DNA from: Geodermatophilus obscurus DSM 43160
GTDB lineage: Bacteria > Actinomycetota > Actinomycetes > Mycobacteriales > Geodermatophilaceae
DNA: 64,000 nt
NCBI RefSeq assembly: GCF_000025345.1
Contig: NC_013757.1
Location: 1,674,001 to 1,738,000, forward strand
Reading direction: 5' to 3'
The notes below the pieces were generated by a model that saw only the letters and a program-made list of their open reading frames with translations, did no database searches and was not told the origin of the DNA. Both the position numbers and the translations under genes were made by a program. This document shows, piece after piece, positions 27,367-36,319 of this stretch; the stretch's first letter is position 1; each line of letters opens with the position of its first letter.

Positions 27367-27774
27367 CTACTGCTGGAGGTCGGGCAGCGGCCGCTGGACG
27401 GGGATCGCCCCCGTCGTGGAGCCCGTCTGCTCGGCCGGGATCAGCGCGTCGAGGTCGAGCACCCGCACGTGGATCACGTTGCGCTGCTGCAGCGCGGCCC
27501 GCAGCGCGCGGTGCAGGCCGTCCTCGAGGTAGAGCTCGCCCTTCCACTGGACGGCGTGCGGGAACAGGTCGCCGTAGAAGGTGGAGTCGTCGGCGAGCAG
27601 GGTGTCCAGGGCCAGCTCGCGCTTGGTGGTGGTCAGCGTGTCCAGCCGGATCTGGCGCGGCGGGATCATCGCCCAGTCCCGCGTCGCCAGCCCGTGGTCG
27701 GGATAGGGCCGGCCGTTCCGGACCGCCTTGAAGATCAGGGGACCGACCTCCGCTCTGCGCCGCCCGGTGGGCAC
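27367..27774 (-). CDS. Conserved actinobacterial hypothetical protein beside hrcA
   Basis: The protein of about 135 residues contains [40 protein letters not shown] and [20 protein letters not shown]. The DG-HR-A-A segment resembles the ParB/sulfiredoxin-like nuclease fold, but no activity can be assigned. A homologue in this position beside hrcA is common in actinobacteria. The start is uncertain: GTG 27774 is the only standard start near the conserved region. It is divergent from hrcA and ends in TAG. Confidence 0.7.
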   Translation of the reverse strand: MPTGRRRAEVGPLIFKAVRNGRPYPDHGLATRDWAMIPPRQIRLDTLTTTKRELALDTLLADDSTFYGDLFPHAVQWKGELYLEDGLHRALRAALQQRNVIHVRVLDLDALIPAEQTGSTTGAIPVQRPLPDLQQ

Positions 27775-27869
27775 TGGACCGTCGTCGAGCCTATCGGCCG
27801 TCCCCTCCGGACGGTGCCGTACGCCCCCGTGAGAGCCGCGACGGCACCGCCGGACCGACGTATGCTGCA

Positions 27870-27896
27870 CTGGCACTCTGTCCGCGCGAGTGCCAG
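27870..27896. promoter_or_regulatory. CIRCE operator
   Basis: CTGGCACTC-N9-GAGTGCCAG is a perfect inverted repeat with the 9-base spacer of CIRCE (consensus TTAGCACTC-N9-GAGTGCTAA). It lies 83 bp before hrcA. HrcA binds CIRCE and so represses its own operon. A TATGCT box at 27861 adjoins it. Confidence 0.92.
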
Positions 27897-27978
27897 CGCC
27901 CACGACCTCGCCGTCCGGGCGCCGGGGCCCCGGGAGGGGTGCCGCCCGACGCGTCGACCGGTACGGGGAGGTGTCACC

Positions 27979-29001
27979 GTGGCGCACGACGAGCGCCGCC
28001 TGCAGGTCCTGCGGGCCATCGTCCAGGACTACGTCTCGACCAACGACCCGGTGGGCAGCAAGGCCCTCGCCGAGCGGCACGACCTCGGCGTCTCACCGGC
28101 CACCATCCGCAACGACATGGCCGTGCTCGAGGAGCAGGGCTACATCACCCAGCCGCACACCAGCGCCGGCCGGGTGCCCACCGACAAGGGCTACCGGCTC
28201 TTCGTCGACCGGCTCTCGGCGCTCAAGCCGCTGTCGGTTGCGGAGAAGCGGGCGATCGAGCGGTTCCTCGACGGTGCGCTCGACCTGCACGACATCCTCA
28301 GCCGGACCGTGCGGCTGCTGGCCCAGCTGACCCACCAGGTCGCCGTCGTCCAGTACCCGACCCTCTCGCGCAGCGCGGTCCGCCACCTCGAGGTGGTGCA
28401 GGTGGCCACCGCCCGGCTGCTGCTGGTCCTCATCACCGACACCGGTCGGGTCGAGCAGCGGCTGCTGGACTGCCCGGTCGACGTCGACCGCGACGACGTC
28501 GCCGACCTGCGCGCGCTGCTCAACCAGACCTTCGCCGGGGCCAAGCTCGCCGACGCCGCGGGCCTGGTGCCCGACCTGCTGGAGACCGCGCCGCCGCACC
28601 TGCGCCGGCTGGTCGCCGCCGTGAGCGCCGCCCTCGTGGAGACGCTGGTGGAGCCGGGGGAGGACCGCCTGGTCATCGGCGGGACGGCGAACCTCGCGCG
28701 GGTCGCCGTCGACTTCCCCGGCAGCCTGCGCCCGCTGCTGGAGGCGCTGGAGGAGCAGGTCGTCGTCCTGCGCCTGATCAGCGAGGTGGACACCGGGGGT
28801 GCCGTCCTCGTGCGGATCGGCGAGGAGAACGCCCACGAGGCGCTCTCCGGTGCATCGGTCGTCTCCGTGGGGTACGGCTCGGGGGACCGCGCCCTCGGTG
28901 GGCTGGGCATCGTCGGCCCCACCCGCATGGACTACCCGACCAACATGGCCGCGGTGCGTGCCGTGGCCCGCTACGTCGGCCAGATCCTGGCCGAGAGCTG
29001 A
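27979..29001 (+). CDS. hrcA: Heat-inducible transcription repressor HrcA
   Basis: The 340-residue protein has the winged helix ([55 protein letters not shown]) and the C-terminal GAF-like domain ([24 protein letters not shown]). It represses heat-shock genes through CIRCE, which is present just upstream. The start is GTG 27979. The dnaJ gene follows after 16 bp. Confidence 0.97.
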   Translation: MAHDERRLQVLRAIVQDYVSTNDPVGSKALAERHDLGVSPATIRNDMAVLEEQGYITQPHTSAGRVPTDKGYRLFVDRLSALKPLSVAEKRAIERFLDGALDLHDILSRTVRLLAQLTHQVAVVQYPTLSRSAVRHLEVVQVATARLLLVLITDTGRVEQRLLDCPVDVDRDDVADLRALLNQTFAGAKLADAAGLVPDLLETAPPHLRRLVAAVSAALVETLVEPGEDRLVIGGTANLARVAVDFPGSLRPLLEALEEQVVVLRLISEVDTGGAVLVRIGEENAHEALSGASVVSVGYGSGDRALGGLGIVGPTRMDYPTNMAAVRAVARYVGQILAES

Positions 29002-29017
29002 GGTAAGAGACTTCTCG

Positions 29018-30142
29018 ATGGCAACCGACTACTACGGCGTGCTGGGCCTGGCCCGCGGAGCCTCCGACAACGAGATCAAGAAGGCCTACCGTCGGCTGGC
29101 CCGGGACCTGCACCCGGACGTCAACCCCGACCCCGGGGCCAAGGAGCGCTTCCAGGAGGTCAGCCGCGCCTACCAGGCGCTGACCGACCCGGAGAAGCGC
29201 CGCATCGTCGACCTCGGCGGCGACCCGTTCGACAACGGCGCGGGCGCCGGGGCCGGCGGCTTCGGCGGGGCCGGCTTCGGCGGGCTCGGCGACATCATGG
29301 ACGCCTTTTTCGGCGGCGGGGCGACCACGCGTGGCCCGCGCAGCCGGGTGCGCGCCGGCGGTGACGCCCTCATCCGTCTCGACCTCGACCTCGACGAGAC
29401 GGTGTTCGGCACGACCAAGGACATCACCGTCGACACCGCCGTCCTGTGCGACGCGTGCACCGGTGCGGGCACCGCGCCCGGCACCCACCCGACCACCTGC
29501 GTCACCTGCTCGGGCCGCGGCGAGGTGCAGAGCGTGCAGCGCTCCTTCCTCGGTCAGGTCGTGGCCACCCGCCCCTGCCCGACCTGCGCCGGCACCGGCC
29601 AGGTCATCCCCGAGCCGTGCCCGAAGTGCGGCGGCGACGGGCGCGTGCGGGCCCGGCGCACCATCCCGGTCAAGGTGCCGGCCGGCGTCGAGGACGGCAT
29701 GCGGATCCGGCTGACCGGCCACGGCGAGGTCGGTCCCGGCGGCGGGCCCGCCGGTGACCTGTACGTGGAGATCGCCGAGCGGCCGCACGACGTCTTCACC
29801 CGGGACGGCGAGGACCTGCACTGCCGGGTCACCCTGCCGATGACCGCCGCCGCGCTGGGCACCACCCTCACCCTCGAGACCCTCGACGGGCAGGAGGAGG
29901 TCGACATCCGGCCGGGCACCCAGTCCGGCAGCGTGCTCACCCTGCGCGCCAAGGGCGCCCCGCGGCTGCGTGCCACCGGCCGGGGCAACCTGATGGTGCA
30001 CGTGGAGGTCGAGACGCCGACCCGCCTGGACGCCGAGCAGGAGAAGCTGCTGCGCGAGCTGGCCGCGTTGCGCGGCGAGGACCGTCCGGCCGCCGCCGGT
30101 GCCGACGGCCACGGCGGGCTCTTCTCCCGGCTGTTCAAGTGA
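29018..30142 (+). CDS. dnaJ: Chaperone protein DnaJ (second type, with HrcA)
   Basis: The 374-residue co-chaperone has a J-domain with HPD in [11 protein letters not shown] and a Gly-rich linker ([16 protein letters not shown]). It has four zinc-binding repeats ([36 protein letters not shown]) and C-terminal substrate domains. It stimulates DnaK ATPase activity. Its place after hrcA makes it DnaJ2, regulated by CIRCE. Confidence 0.96.
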   Translation: MATDYYGVLGLARGASDNEIKKAYRRLARDLHPDVNPDPGAKERFQEVSRAYQALTDPEKRRIVDLGGDPFDNGAGAGAGGFGGAGFGGLGDIMDAFFGGGATTRGPRSRVRAGGDALIRLDLDLDETVFGTTKDITVDTAVLCDACTGAGTAPGTHPTTCVTCSGRGEVQSVQRSFLGQVVATRPCPTCAGTGQVIPEPCPKCGGDGRVRARRTIPVKVPAGVEDGMRIRLTGHGEVGPGGGPAGDLYVEIAERPHDVFTRDGEDLHCRVTLPMTAAALGTTLTLETLDGQEEVDIRPGTQSGSVLTLRAKGAPRLRATGRGNLMVHVEVETPTRLDAEQEKLLRELAALRGEDRPAAAGADGHGGLFSRLFK

Positions 30143-30157
30143 GCTCACCCACGGGCG

Positions 30158-30197
30158 GAGCAGCGCCGCAGCCGACGAGCGCCGGCGAGGAGGGTGC
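30158..30197 (+). repeat. Repeated leader with Shine-Dalgarno, copy 2
   Basis: GACGAGCGCCGGCGAGGAGG directly precedes the rsmE GTG. The sequence CACCCACGGGCGGAGCAGCG before it also parallels the reverse strand upstream of the crotonase at 22047. Confidence 0.55.
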
Positions 30198-30965
30198 GTG
30201 AGCGCCGTCCCCACCGACGACCGGGTGCCCGAGCTCGACGGCGCGCCGCTGTTCCTGCTCGACGAGCTGCCCGACACCGCCGACCTGCTGGTCGACGGTG
30301 CCGAGGGCCGGCACGCCGTCGACGTGCTGCGGCTGACCCCCGGGGAGCGGGTGCGCGTCGGCGACGGCCGCGGCACCGTCGCCGCGGGCGAGGTCACCGC
30401 CGCCGGGCCGCAGGGCCTGCGGGTGCAGGTCTCCGCCCGCCACGAGGTGCCGCCGCCGGCGTTGGAGCTGGTGCTGGTGCAGGCGCTGCCGAAGGGTGAG
30501 CGCGGTCCGCTGGCGGTGGAGCTCGCGACGGAGCTCGGCGTCGACCGGATCGTGCCGTGGGCGGCCTCGCGCTGCGTGACCCGCTGGCGGGAGGACCGTG
30601 CGGCCAAGGGCGTCGCGAAGTGGCGCGCTGCGGCCCGGGCGGCCAGCAAGCAGTCCCGCCGTCCCCGCGTGCCCGAGGTCACCGACGTGCTGACCACCCG
30701 CCAGGTGTGCGGCGCGCTGGCCGACGTCGACGTGGCCCTGGTCCTGCACGAGCAGGCCCGCCACCCGCTGGCCCGCATCGAGCTGCCGACGTCCGGCTCG
30801 ATCGCGGTGATCGTGGGCCCGGAGGGCGGGCTCAGCGACGGCGAGGTGGTGGCGCTGAACGCCGCCGGCGCCCGCCCGGTGCGGCTCGGCCCGGAGGTGC
30901 TGCGCACCTCGACCGCCGGCGCCGCCGCCCTCGCTGCGCTCTCCGTCCGCACCCGCTGGGCGTGA
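30198..30965 (+). CDS. rsmE: 16S rRNA (uracil-1498-N3)-methyltransferase
   Basis: The 255-residue SPOUT methyltransferase has an N-terminal PUA-like domain (HAVDVLRLTPGERVRVGDGR) and the C-terminal knot motifs VQALPKGERGPLAVELATEL, IVGPEGGLSDGEV and VRLGPEVLRTSTAGAAAL. It methylates U1498 of 16S rRNA. The start is GTG 30198, 6 bases after GAGGAGG. hrcA-dnaJ-rsmE is a conserved operon, closed here by two strong hairpins. Confidence 0.95.
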   Translation: MSAVPTDDRVPELDGAPLFLLDELPDTADLLVDGAEGRHAVDVLRLTPGERVRVGDGRGTVAAGEVTAAGPQGLRVQVSARHEVPPPALELVLVQALPKGERGPLAVELATELGVDRIVPWAASRCVTRWREDRAAKGVAKWRAAARAASKQSRRPRVPEVTDVLTTRQVCGALADVDVALVLHEQARHPLARIELPTSGSIAVIVGPEGGLSDGEVVALNAAGARPVRLGPEVLRTSTAGAAALAALSVRTRWA

Positions 30966-30971
30966 CGCTGA

Positions 30972-31002
30972 CCGCGATGATCAGGTGACCTGATCATCGC
31001 GG
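30972..31002 (+). terminator. rsmE terminator hairpin 1
   Basis: A perfect 14-bp inverted repeat (CCGCGATGATCAGG and its complement) around TGA lies 7 bases after the rsmE stop. Confidence 0.8.
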
Positions 31003-31036
31003 CTCCTCCCTCACCACCCGTCGTGAGGGAGGAGCC
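31001..31036. terminator. rsmE terminator hairpin 2
   Basis: A second perfect 14-bp stem (GGCTCCTCCCTCAC and its complement, 8-base loop) abuts the first. The pair could stop transcription from both sides, since the DUF418 gene converges from the right. Confidence 0.75.
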
Positions 31037-31129
31037 GGAACGGTGAGGGAGGACGGCACCGACCTCACCCCGCGGTCGCCGTCCCCCGCGGTGTGCGGTG
31101 CGGACGCCGACCGCAGGTGAGGACGGCGA

Positions 31130-32314
31130 TCAGCGGCCGCGCGTCAGCGCCCGGTACGAGGCGTTCCACAGCCACTCCACCGGGCCGCGGGCGAAGCGGC
31201 GCAGCCACAGGTGCGCGGAGACCACGACCACCGCGGCGACCAGTGCGTACAGCGCGACGGTCGCCGGCACCCGGGCGGCGGGGTCCAGCCGCGACGCCAG
31301 GCCGAGACCCCAGCCGTAGCAGAGTGCCGACGCGACGACGTTCTGCAGCACGTAGCTGCTCAGCGCCATCCGCCCCACCTCGGCCAGTCGCCGTCCTCCC
31401 GCGCCGAGCCGCTCGCGGCGGCCGACCCCCTCGACCACGAGGGCGAGCAGGCCGAGGGCGACCAGCGGGGCGGTGCCGTACCGGGCGAGGACGAGCCCGG
31501 CCGTGCCGCCGAACACGCCGAGCGCGAGGTCCACCGGCAGCGCCACGGCACCGACGACGAGCAGCCGGCGGCGCAGCGCGACCCCGTCCGGATCGAGCGC
31601 GCCGGCCCGCAGCAGCCAGGCGCCCAGGAGGAACAGGGCCACCGACGAGGCCTGGATGAACACCGGCTCGAAGCGGAACAGCAGGGCGTTGTCCACCCGC
31701 AGCAGCACGAGGTCCCACCACGACCCGTCGGCGTAGGGGTTCGGCTGGATCACCCCGGGGGCCGGTCGTGTCGGGGCGGCGGTCAGCGCGGCCGTGACCA
31801 GGCCGAGCAGCAGCACGTGCACGGCCGCGGCCGCGACCATCCAGGTGCGCTGGGCGCGCTCGCTCGTGGCGAGGAGGTAGGCCACCACCGCTCCTGTGAC
31901 GGCGTAGCCCATCAGGACGTCGAACTCCACGACCAGCAGGTAGTGCACGACGCCGTCGAGGAACAGCAGGGCCGCGCGGACCGGGTACCGCCCGGGCCAC
32001 CGCCGTGCCGAGCGCAGGGCCGACCGCCGCTGGATCTCCAGGCCGGTGCCGAACATCAACGTGAGCAGCCCGAGGAACTTGCCCTGGGACAGCTGCTGCA
32101 GCACCGCCTCGATCCCGGCCCACCCGGCCGGGGTGGCCGAGGCGGTGTCCTCGGCGAGGTACCCGAGGAACCCGCCCGGGTCGGTGAAGATCCAGATGTT
32201 GGTGGCGAGCGTGCCCAAAATGGCCACGCCGCGCAGCACGTCGAGCGACGCGATGCGCGCGGGCGGCGCCGCGGCGGGCTGGGGGGTCGTGCGCGGTGTC
32301 GCACCCACGGACAT
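31130..32314 (-). CDS. DUF418 multi-pass membrane protein
   Basis: The 394-residue protein has about ten hydrophobic helices. It has the N-terminal RIASLDVLRGVAILGTLATN typical of DUF418/acyltransferase-3-like proteins, and later the DUF418 region GRMALSSYVLQNVVASALCY. The function of the family is not established; members are often envelope-related. ATG 32314 lies 16 bp from a perfect palindrome shared with the divergent TetR gene, which is probably its repressor. Confidence 0.85.
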   Translation of the reverse strand: MSVGATPRTTPQPAAAPPARIASLDVLRGVAILGTLATNIWIFTDPGGFLGYLAEDTASATPAGWAGIEAVLQQLSQGKFLGLLTLMFGTGLEIQRRSALRSARRWPGRYPVRAALLFLDGVVHYLLVVEFDVLMGYAVTGAVVAYLLATSERAQRTWMVAAAAVHVLLLGLVTAALTAAPTRPAPGVIQPNPYADGSWWDLVLLRVDNALLFRFEPVFIQASSVALFLLGAWLLRAGALDPDGVALRRRLLVVGAVALPVDLALGVFGGTAGLVLARYGTAPLVALGLLALVVEGVGRRERLGAGGRRLAEVGRMALSSYVLQNVVASALCYGWGLGLASRLDPAARVPATVALYALVAAVVVVSAHLWLRRFARGPVEWLWNASYRALTRGR

Positions 32315-32329
32315 GGTGGAGGAGGATAG

Positions 32330-32345
32330 CCATACGATCGTATGG
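32330..32345. promoter_or_regulatory. TetR operator
   Basis: CCATACGATCGTATGG is a perfect 16-bp palindrome between the divergent DUF418 and TetR genes. It is the likely binding site for the TetR protein and would control both promoters. Confidence 0.8.
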
Positions 32346-32362
32346 TCGTCCAGGGTGCGAGC

Positions 32363-32956
32363 ATGCCGGACGTGACCGAGCCCGCCGACCGCCTCCTCGA
32401 CTGCGTGCTCGACCTGCTGGTGGCCGAGGGGTACGAGGGCATCAGCATCCGGCGGGTCGCCACGGCGGCCGGGGTGTCGATCGGGGCGGTGCAGCACCAC
32501 TTCGCCACCAAGGACGCCCTGCTGGCCGCGGCGATGGACCGGGTGTCCCAGCAGTTCCAGGAACGACTGGAGCGGCGCATCGCGCCGGGAGCCGGGCCGG
32601 GCGAGTGGCTGCGCGCGGTCGGCGACGAGCTGGTGAGCACCGGGGAGGAGCGCCGGCCGGCGAGCGTGATCTGGCTGGTGCGCATGGCGCGCGCCGCCGT
32701 CCACGAGCCGACCGCCGAGGTGCACCGGCGGGAGTGGCAGCAGGTGGAGGACCTGCTCGCCCAGCTGGTCGCCGCCGCGCGTCCCGATCTGGCGGAGGAG
32801 GCGGTCCGGGACGAGGCGACGGTGCTGCTGGCGCTGCTCGACGGGCTGGCCGGCGCGGTCGCCGTCGAGCCCGGCCGGGTGCCGGCGGAGCGGGCGGAGG
32901 CGCTGGTGGCCCGGCACCTGGACGCGCTCCTGGACCCCACCCGGCCCCCGGCGTGA
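32363..32956 (+). CDS. TetR-family transcriptional regulator
   Basis: The 197-residue regulator has the N-terminal HTH (YEGISIRRVATAAGVSIGAVQHHFATKDALLAAAM) and a ligand-binding helical C-terminus. ATG 32363 is preferred; ATG 32342 is in frame but overlaps the operator. Divergent placement and the shared palindrome point to DUF418 as its target. The inducer is unknown. Confidence 0.9.
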   Translation: MPDVTEPADRLLDCVLDLLVAEGYEGISIRRVATAAGVSIGAVQHHFATKDALLAAAMDRVSQQFQERLERRIAPGAGPGEWLRAVGDELVSTGEERRPASVIWLVRMARAAVHEPTAEVHRREWQQVEDLLAQLVAAARPDLAEEAVRDEATVLLALLDGLAGAVAVEPGRVPAERAEALVARHLDALLDPTRPPA

Positions 32957-32962
32957 CGGTGT

Positions 32963-34570
32963 TCAGCGCAGGGCGGCGCGGGCGCGGGCGCTGACCAGGT
33001 CGACCAGCCAGGTCAGGACGACGACCGCCGCGAGCACCGTCGTCGCCGCGGCCCAGTCGAAGGTCGCCAGCTCCGAGGCGAGCAGCGCACCGAGCCCACC
33101 GGCGCCCAGCAGCCCGACGAGCACGGTGTCGCGGATGGCGACCTCCCACCGGTACAGCGCGTAGGCCAGCACCGGCCCGGCCGCGAGGGGCAGCACCCCG
33201 TACAGCCACGCCCCAGCCGGCCGGGCGCCCAGCGCGGTGAGCGCAGCCCGCGGACGCGGGTCGAGCTCCTCGGTGGCCTCCGCGGCCAGCCGGCCCAGCA
33301 CCCCCAGCGTGTAGACGCCCAGCGCCAGCGCGCCCGGCAGCACCCCGGGCAGCAGCACGAAGAGCAGCACCAGGGCCCACACCGGCGGCGGCACGGCACG
33401 CAGCAGGAGCAGCCCGCCGCGCACCAGCACCCCCACGACCCGCCGTCCCGGCCCCGGCCGCCCGCCCGCGCGCGCCGCCGGACCGGCCAGCAGTATCGCG
33501 CCCAGCAGCGCGACGGCGATCGCGACCACCGACATCTGCACCGTGTCCACGGCCAGCACGCCGATCGTGCGCAGCAGGTCGCCGTCGGTCGCCGGCGGCC
33601 AGGCCGCGCCCAGCACGTGCGCCAGCTGCGCGGCGGTGCGCTCGGACACCAGCGTCGCCGGCGACAGCGCCAGGTACCAGCACGACCACCCGACCAGCAC
33701 GACGGTGCCGGCGACGGTCCCGGTCAGCACCGGGTCGCGGCGGTCGGACGGCGGGGGCGCGGCCAGTCGCCGGCGCACCGCCCGCCCCGCCACGTCGGCG
33801 ACCAGGCAGAGCAGCGACAGCGCGTAGACCGCGCTCCAGACCTGTTCCCAGCGCAGCGACGCGAACGACAGCGCCAGCTGGTAGCCCAGCCCGCCGGCGC
33901 CGACCATCCCGAGGACGACGGCGGAGCGGACCGCGCACTCCAGCCGGTAGAGCGCGTAGGACAGCAGCCCGCCCGCGGCCGGCGGCAGCAGCCCGTAGAG
34001 CGCCGCGGCCGGGCGCCCGGCTCCCGCGGCCCGCAGCGCCCGGTACGCCCCGCGGGGCACCTCGTCGACCAGGTCGGCGAAGACCTTGGCGGTTCCGGCA
34101 CCGTAGGGCAGCCCGATGGCCAGCACGCCCACCCACGGGTCCAGGCCGAGCACGTTGACCAGCAGCAGCCCCCACACCGCCTCGTGCAGCCCCCGCGGGA
34201 CGGCGAGCACGCCCCGGGCGGCCAACCAGCCGGCTCGGCGCCTTCCCCACGTGGTGCGCGAGACCAGCACCGCACCCCCCGCGCCCAGCACGAGCGCCAG
34301 GGCGGTGCCCGCCGCGGCGTAGGCGACCGTGACCAGCGCGGACCGCGCCAGGACGCCGAGGAACTGCGCGTCCAGCGCCGGGACGAGGGCAGCGGAGGCG
34401 AAGCGGCCGAACTGCGCCGTCCCGCCCGGGTTCACCACGTCCCCGCTGAACAGACCCGCGCCGGCCAGCGACCAGAGCAGCACCGCCGCTGCGCCTCCAC
34501 CCCACGCCCAGCGGCGCCGGTCCCGCCGCAGCACCGGCGGGGCCACCGCGCGGTCGAGCAGCGCCGTCAC
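32963..34570 (-). CDS. phnE: PhnE-type ABC permease, two permease domains in one chain
   Basis: The 535-residue protein carries two copies of the binding-protein-dependent permease domain. The first is around DLVDEVPRGAYRALRAAGAG; the second is around EATEELDPRPRAALTALGAR and LGAGGLGALLASELATFDW. Single PhnE proteins are about 270 residues, so this is a tandem fusion that could form the whole channel alone. The start is GTG 34570, with GAGGCGG upstream in a repeated leader. It is last in a phnD-phnC-phnE operon for phosphonate, phosphite or a related oxyanion. Confidence 0.85.
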   Translation of the reverse strand: MTALLDRAVAPPVLRRDRRRWAWGGGAAAVLLWSLAGAGLFSGDVVNPGGTAQFGRFASAALVPALDAQFLGVLARSALVTVAYAAAGTALALVLGAGGAVLVSRTTWGRRRAGWLAARGVLAVPRGLHEAVWGLLLVNVLGLDPWVGVLAIGLPYGAGTAKVFADLVDEVPRGAYRALRAAGAGRPAAALYGLLPPAAGGLLSYALYRLECAVRSAVVLGMVGAGGLGYQLALSFASLRWEQVWSAVYALSLLCLVADVAGRAVRRRLAAPPPSDRRDPVLTGTVAGTVVLVGWSCWYLALSPATLVSERTAAQLAHVLGAAWPPATDGDLLRTIGVLAVDTVQMSVVAIAVALLGAILLAGPAARAGGRPGPGRRVVGVLVRGGLLLLRAVPPPVWALVLLFVLLPGVLPGALALGVYTLGVLGRLAAEATEELDPRPRAALTALGARPAGAWLYGVLPLAAGPVLAYALYRWEVAIRDTVLVGLLGAGGLGALLASELATFDWAAATTVLAAVVVLTWLVDLVSARARAALR

Positions 34571-34572
34571 GA

Positions 34573-34600
34573 CGCCGCCTCGCCGGCGCTCGTCAGCGCC
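34573..34600 (-). repeat. Repeated leader with Shine-Dalgarno, copy 3
   Basis: On the minus strand GACGAGCGCCGGCGAGGCGG precedes the phnE GTG start; it differs from copy 2 at one base. Confidence 0.5.
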
Positions 34601-34643
34601 GTGCCGCCAGGTGCTCTGCCCTCGCGTGACCTCGCGGGCTCGG

Positions 34644-35390
34644 TCACGTCGCCGCTCCGTAGAACTCCGCCAGGTCGGTCGCCGACAGCGCGGCCACCGG
34701 GCGGTCGAGCACGACCCGGCCCTCGGCCAGCCCCACCACCCGGTCGCAGTGCCGCCGCACCAGCCCGGGGTCGTGCAGCGCCGCCACCAGCGCGCCGCCG
34801 CGGGCCAGGGCCGGCTCGCCGAGCAGCGTCAGCACCCGGTCGGCGAGCACCGGGTCCAGCGCGGACGCCGGCTCGTCGGCCAGCACCAGGTCCGGCTGCT
34901 GCACCAGCAGGCGGGCGATCGCCACCCGCTGCCGCTGACCGCCGGAGAGCCGCTCGGTGCGCTCGAACGCGCGGTCGGCGAGGCCCACCTGCTCCAGCGC
35001 CGCGAGCACCTCGGGCAGGCCCTGCGGGCGCACCAGCGACCAGGCCGCCCGGGCTGCCGACCACTGCGCCAGCCGGCCGGCGTTGACGTCGTGCACCACG
35101 CGCAGGCGGCCGACCAGCTCCAGCGCCTGGTGCACGGTGCCGACCCGAGCCCGCAGCCGGCGGCGCTCCCGCCCGGACAGCGCGGCCGGGTCGGCGCCGA
35201 GCACCCGCACCGTCCCGGCGGTGGGCGGCACCGCCCCGTTCGCCACTGCGAGCAGCGTGGACTTGCCGGCTCCCGAGGCGCCGACGACGGCGACCCGCTC
35301 GCCGGGCCCGACCGCCAGGTCGACCCCGGCCAGCGCCGTCGTCCCGCCGAACCGGACCGTGACGCCGTCCAGCCGCAGGACGGCGGTCAG
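34644..35390 (-). CDS. phnC: PhnC-type phosphonate/phosphite ABC ATPase
   Basis: The 248-residue ATPase has Walker A VVGASGAGKSTLL, signature RLSGGQRQRVAIARLL, Walker B DLVLADEPASALD and H-loop AALHDPGLVRRHCDR, matching the PhnC subfamily. No ATG, GTG or TTG exists near the conserved start (LTAVLRLDGVTVRFGG). The best candidate is CTG 35390, which overlaps the phnD stop as CTGA and would be translationally coupled. It powers the importer with PhnD and PhnE. Confidence 0.85.
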   Translation of the reverse strand: MTAVLRLDGVTVRFGGTTALAGVDLAVGPGERVAVVGASGAGKSTLLAVANGAVPPTAGTVRVLGADPAALSGRERRRLRARVGTVHQALELVGRLRVVHDVNAGRLAQWSAARAAWSLVRPQGLPEVLAALEQVGLADRAFERTERLSGGQRQRVAIARLLVQQPDLVLADEPASALDPVLADRVLTLLGEPALARGGALVAALHDPGLVRRHCDRVVGLAEGRVVLDRPVAALSATDLAEFYGAAT

Positions 35391-36319
35391 CTGACCAGCC
35401 CCAGGTCGCGGCCGATCTCCTCGATCCGGTCGTGGTCGGAGGCCCGCACGGGGACGAAGGCCCCCGCCCCGAAGAGCTCCAGCACGGGTGAGCCGGCGGG
35501 CAGGCCGGTGAAGAAGTCCAGCAGCCGGTTCCTCAGGCCGGGGACGCCGGTCCGCTCGGCGGCCCGCGGGCCGAGCAGCCAGTGGTAGTCGGAGTACGGC
35601 GGGGTCTCGGCGTAGCGCACGACCGCCGGGTCGACCGCGCCCTCCGCGGTGCGCGACCGCCAGACCTGGGCGTTGAGCACCCCGGCCTGGTAGCTGCCGG
35701 AGGCAACCAGCGCGAGCGTGGCGTCGTGCGAGCCGGAGAAGCCGGGCCCGCCGGGGAAGCCCTGCGGGTCCACGCCGGCCTCGCGCAGGAACCACGCGGG
35801 CATCAGCCGCCCCGACGTCGAGGTCTCGCTGCCGTAGGTGAACCGCAGCGGGGCCAGCGCGGTGAGGTCGTCGGACGGCGCGAGCCCGGTGCCGGCGTTG
35901 ACGACGAACACCGAGGTGAACGCCCGGTCGATGTCGCGCTGGGCGACCGGCTCGGCTCCCGGGGTCTGCAGCCGGGCCTGGACGCCGGTGAGCCCGCCGA
36001 ACCACACGAGGTCGAGGTCGCCGGTGCGGAAGAGGGAGACGGCGGCGGCGTAGTCGGTGACCGGGGTGTACTCCACCTCGAGGTCGAGCGCTCGCGACAT
36101 CGCGTCGGAGACGGTGCCGTGCAGGCGTTGGAGGACCTCGGGGTCCTGGTCGGGGATGGCGCCGACGCGCAGCGGGCCGGGGGAGGTCGAGGCGGCGGAG
36201 CGGCCGCAGCCGGTCACCGCGGCGGCGAGGGCGACGCCGGCGCCGGCCAGCAGGGTGCGGCGGGGGAGCAGGGACTGGGCTTCGGGGCCACCCGACCGGG
36301 CGACGCGGCGGGCGCCCAC
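35387..36319 (-). CDS. phnD: PhnD-family phosphonate/phosphite-binding lipoprotein
   Basis: The roughly 310-residue protein has an N-terminal signal (RRTLLAGAGVALAAAVTGCG) with lipobox VTGC. The PhnD fold follows: LRVGAIPDQDPEVLQRLHG, DYAAAVSLFRTGDLDLVWFG, FTYGSETSTSGRLMPAWFL, SHDATLALVASGSYQAGVLN. It captures the substrate outside the membrane and is first in the operon. GTG 36319 has AGGA 7 bases upstream; longer in-frame starts exist but give an implausible N-terminus. Confidence 0.86.
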   Translation of the reverse strand: MGARRVARSGGPEAQSLLPRRTLLAGAGVALAAAVTGCGRSAASTSPGPLRVGAIPDQDPEVLQRLHGTVSDAMSRALDLEVEYTPVTDYAAAVSLFRTGDLDLVWFGGLTGVQARLQTPGAEPVAQRDIDRAFTSVFVVNAGTGLAPSDDLTALAPLRFTYGSETSTSGRLMPAWFLREAGVDPQGFPGGPGFSGSHDATLALVASGSYQAGVLNAQVWRSRTAEGAVDPAVVRYAETPPYSDYHWLLGPRAAERTGVPGLRNRLLDFFTGLPAGSPVLELFGAGAFVPVRASDHDRIEEIGRDLGLVS

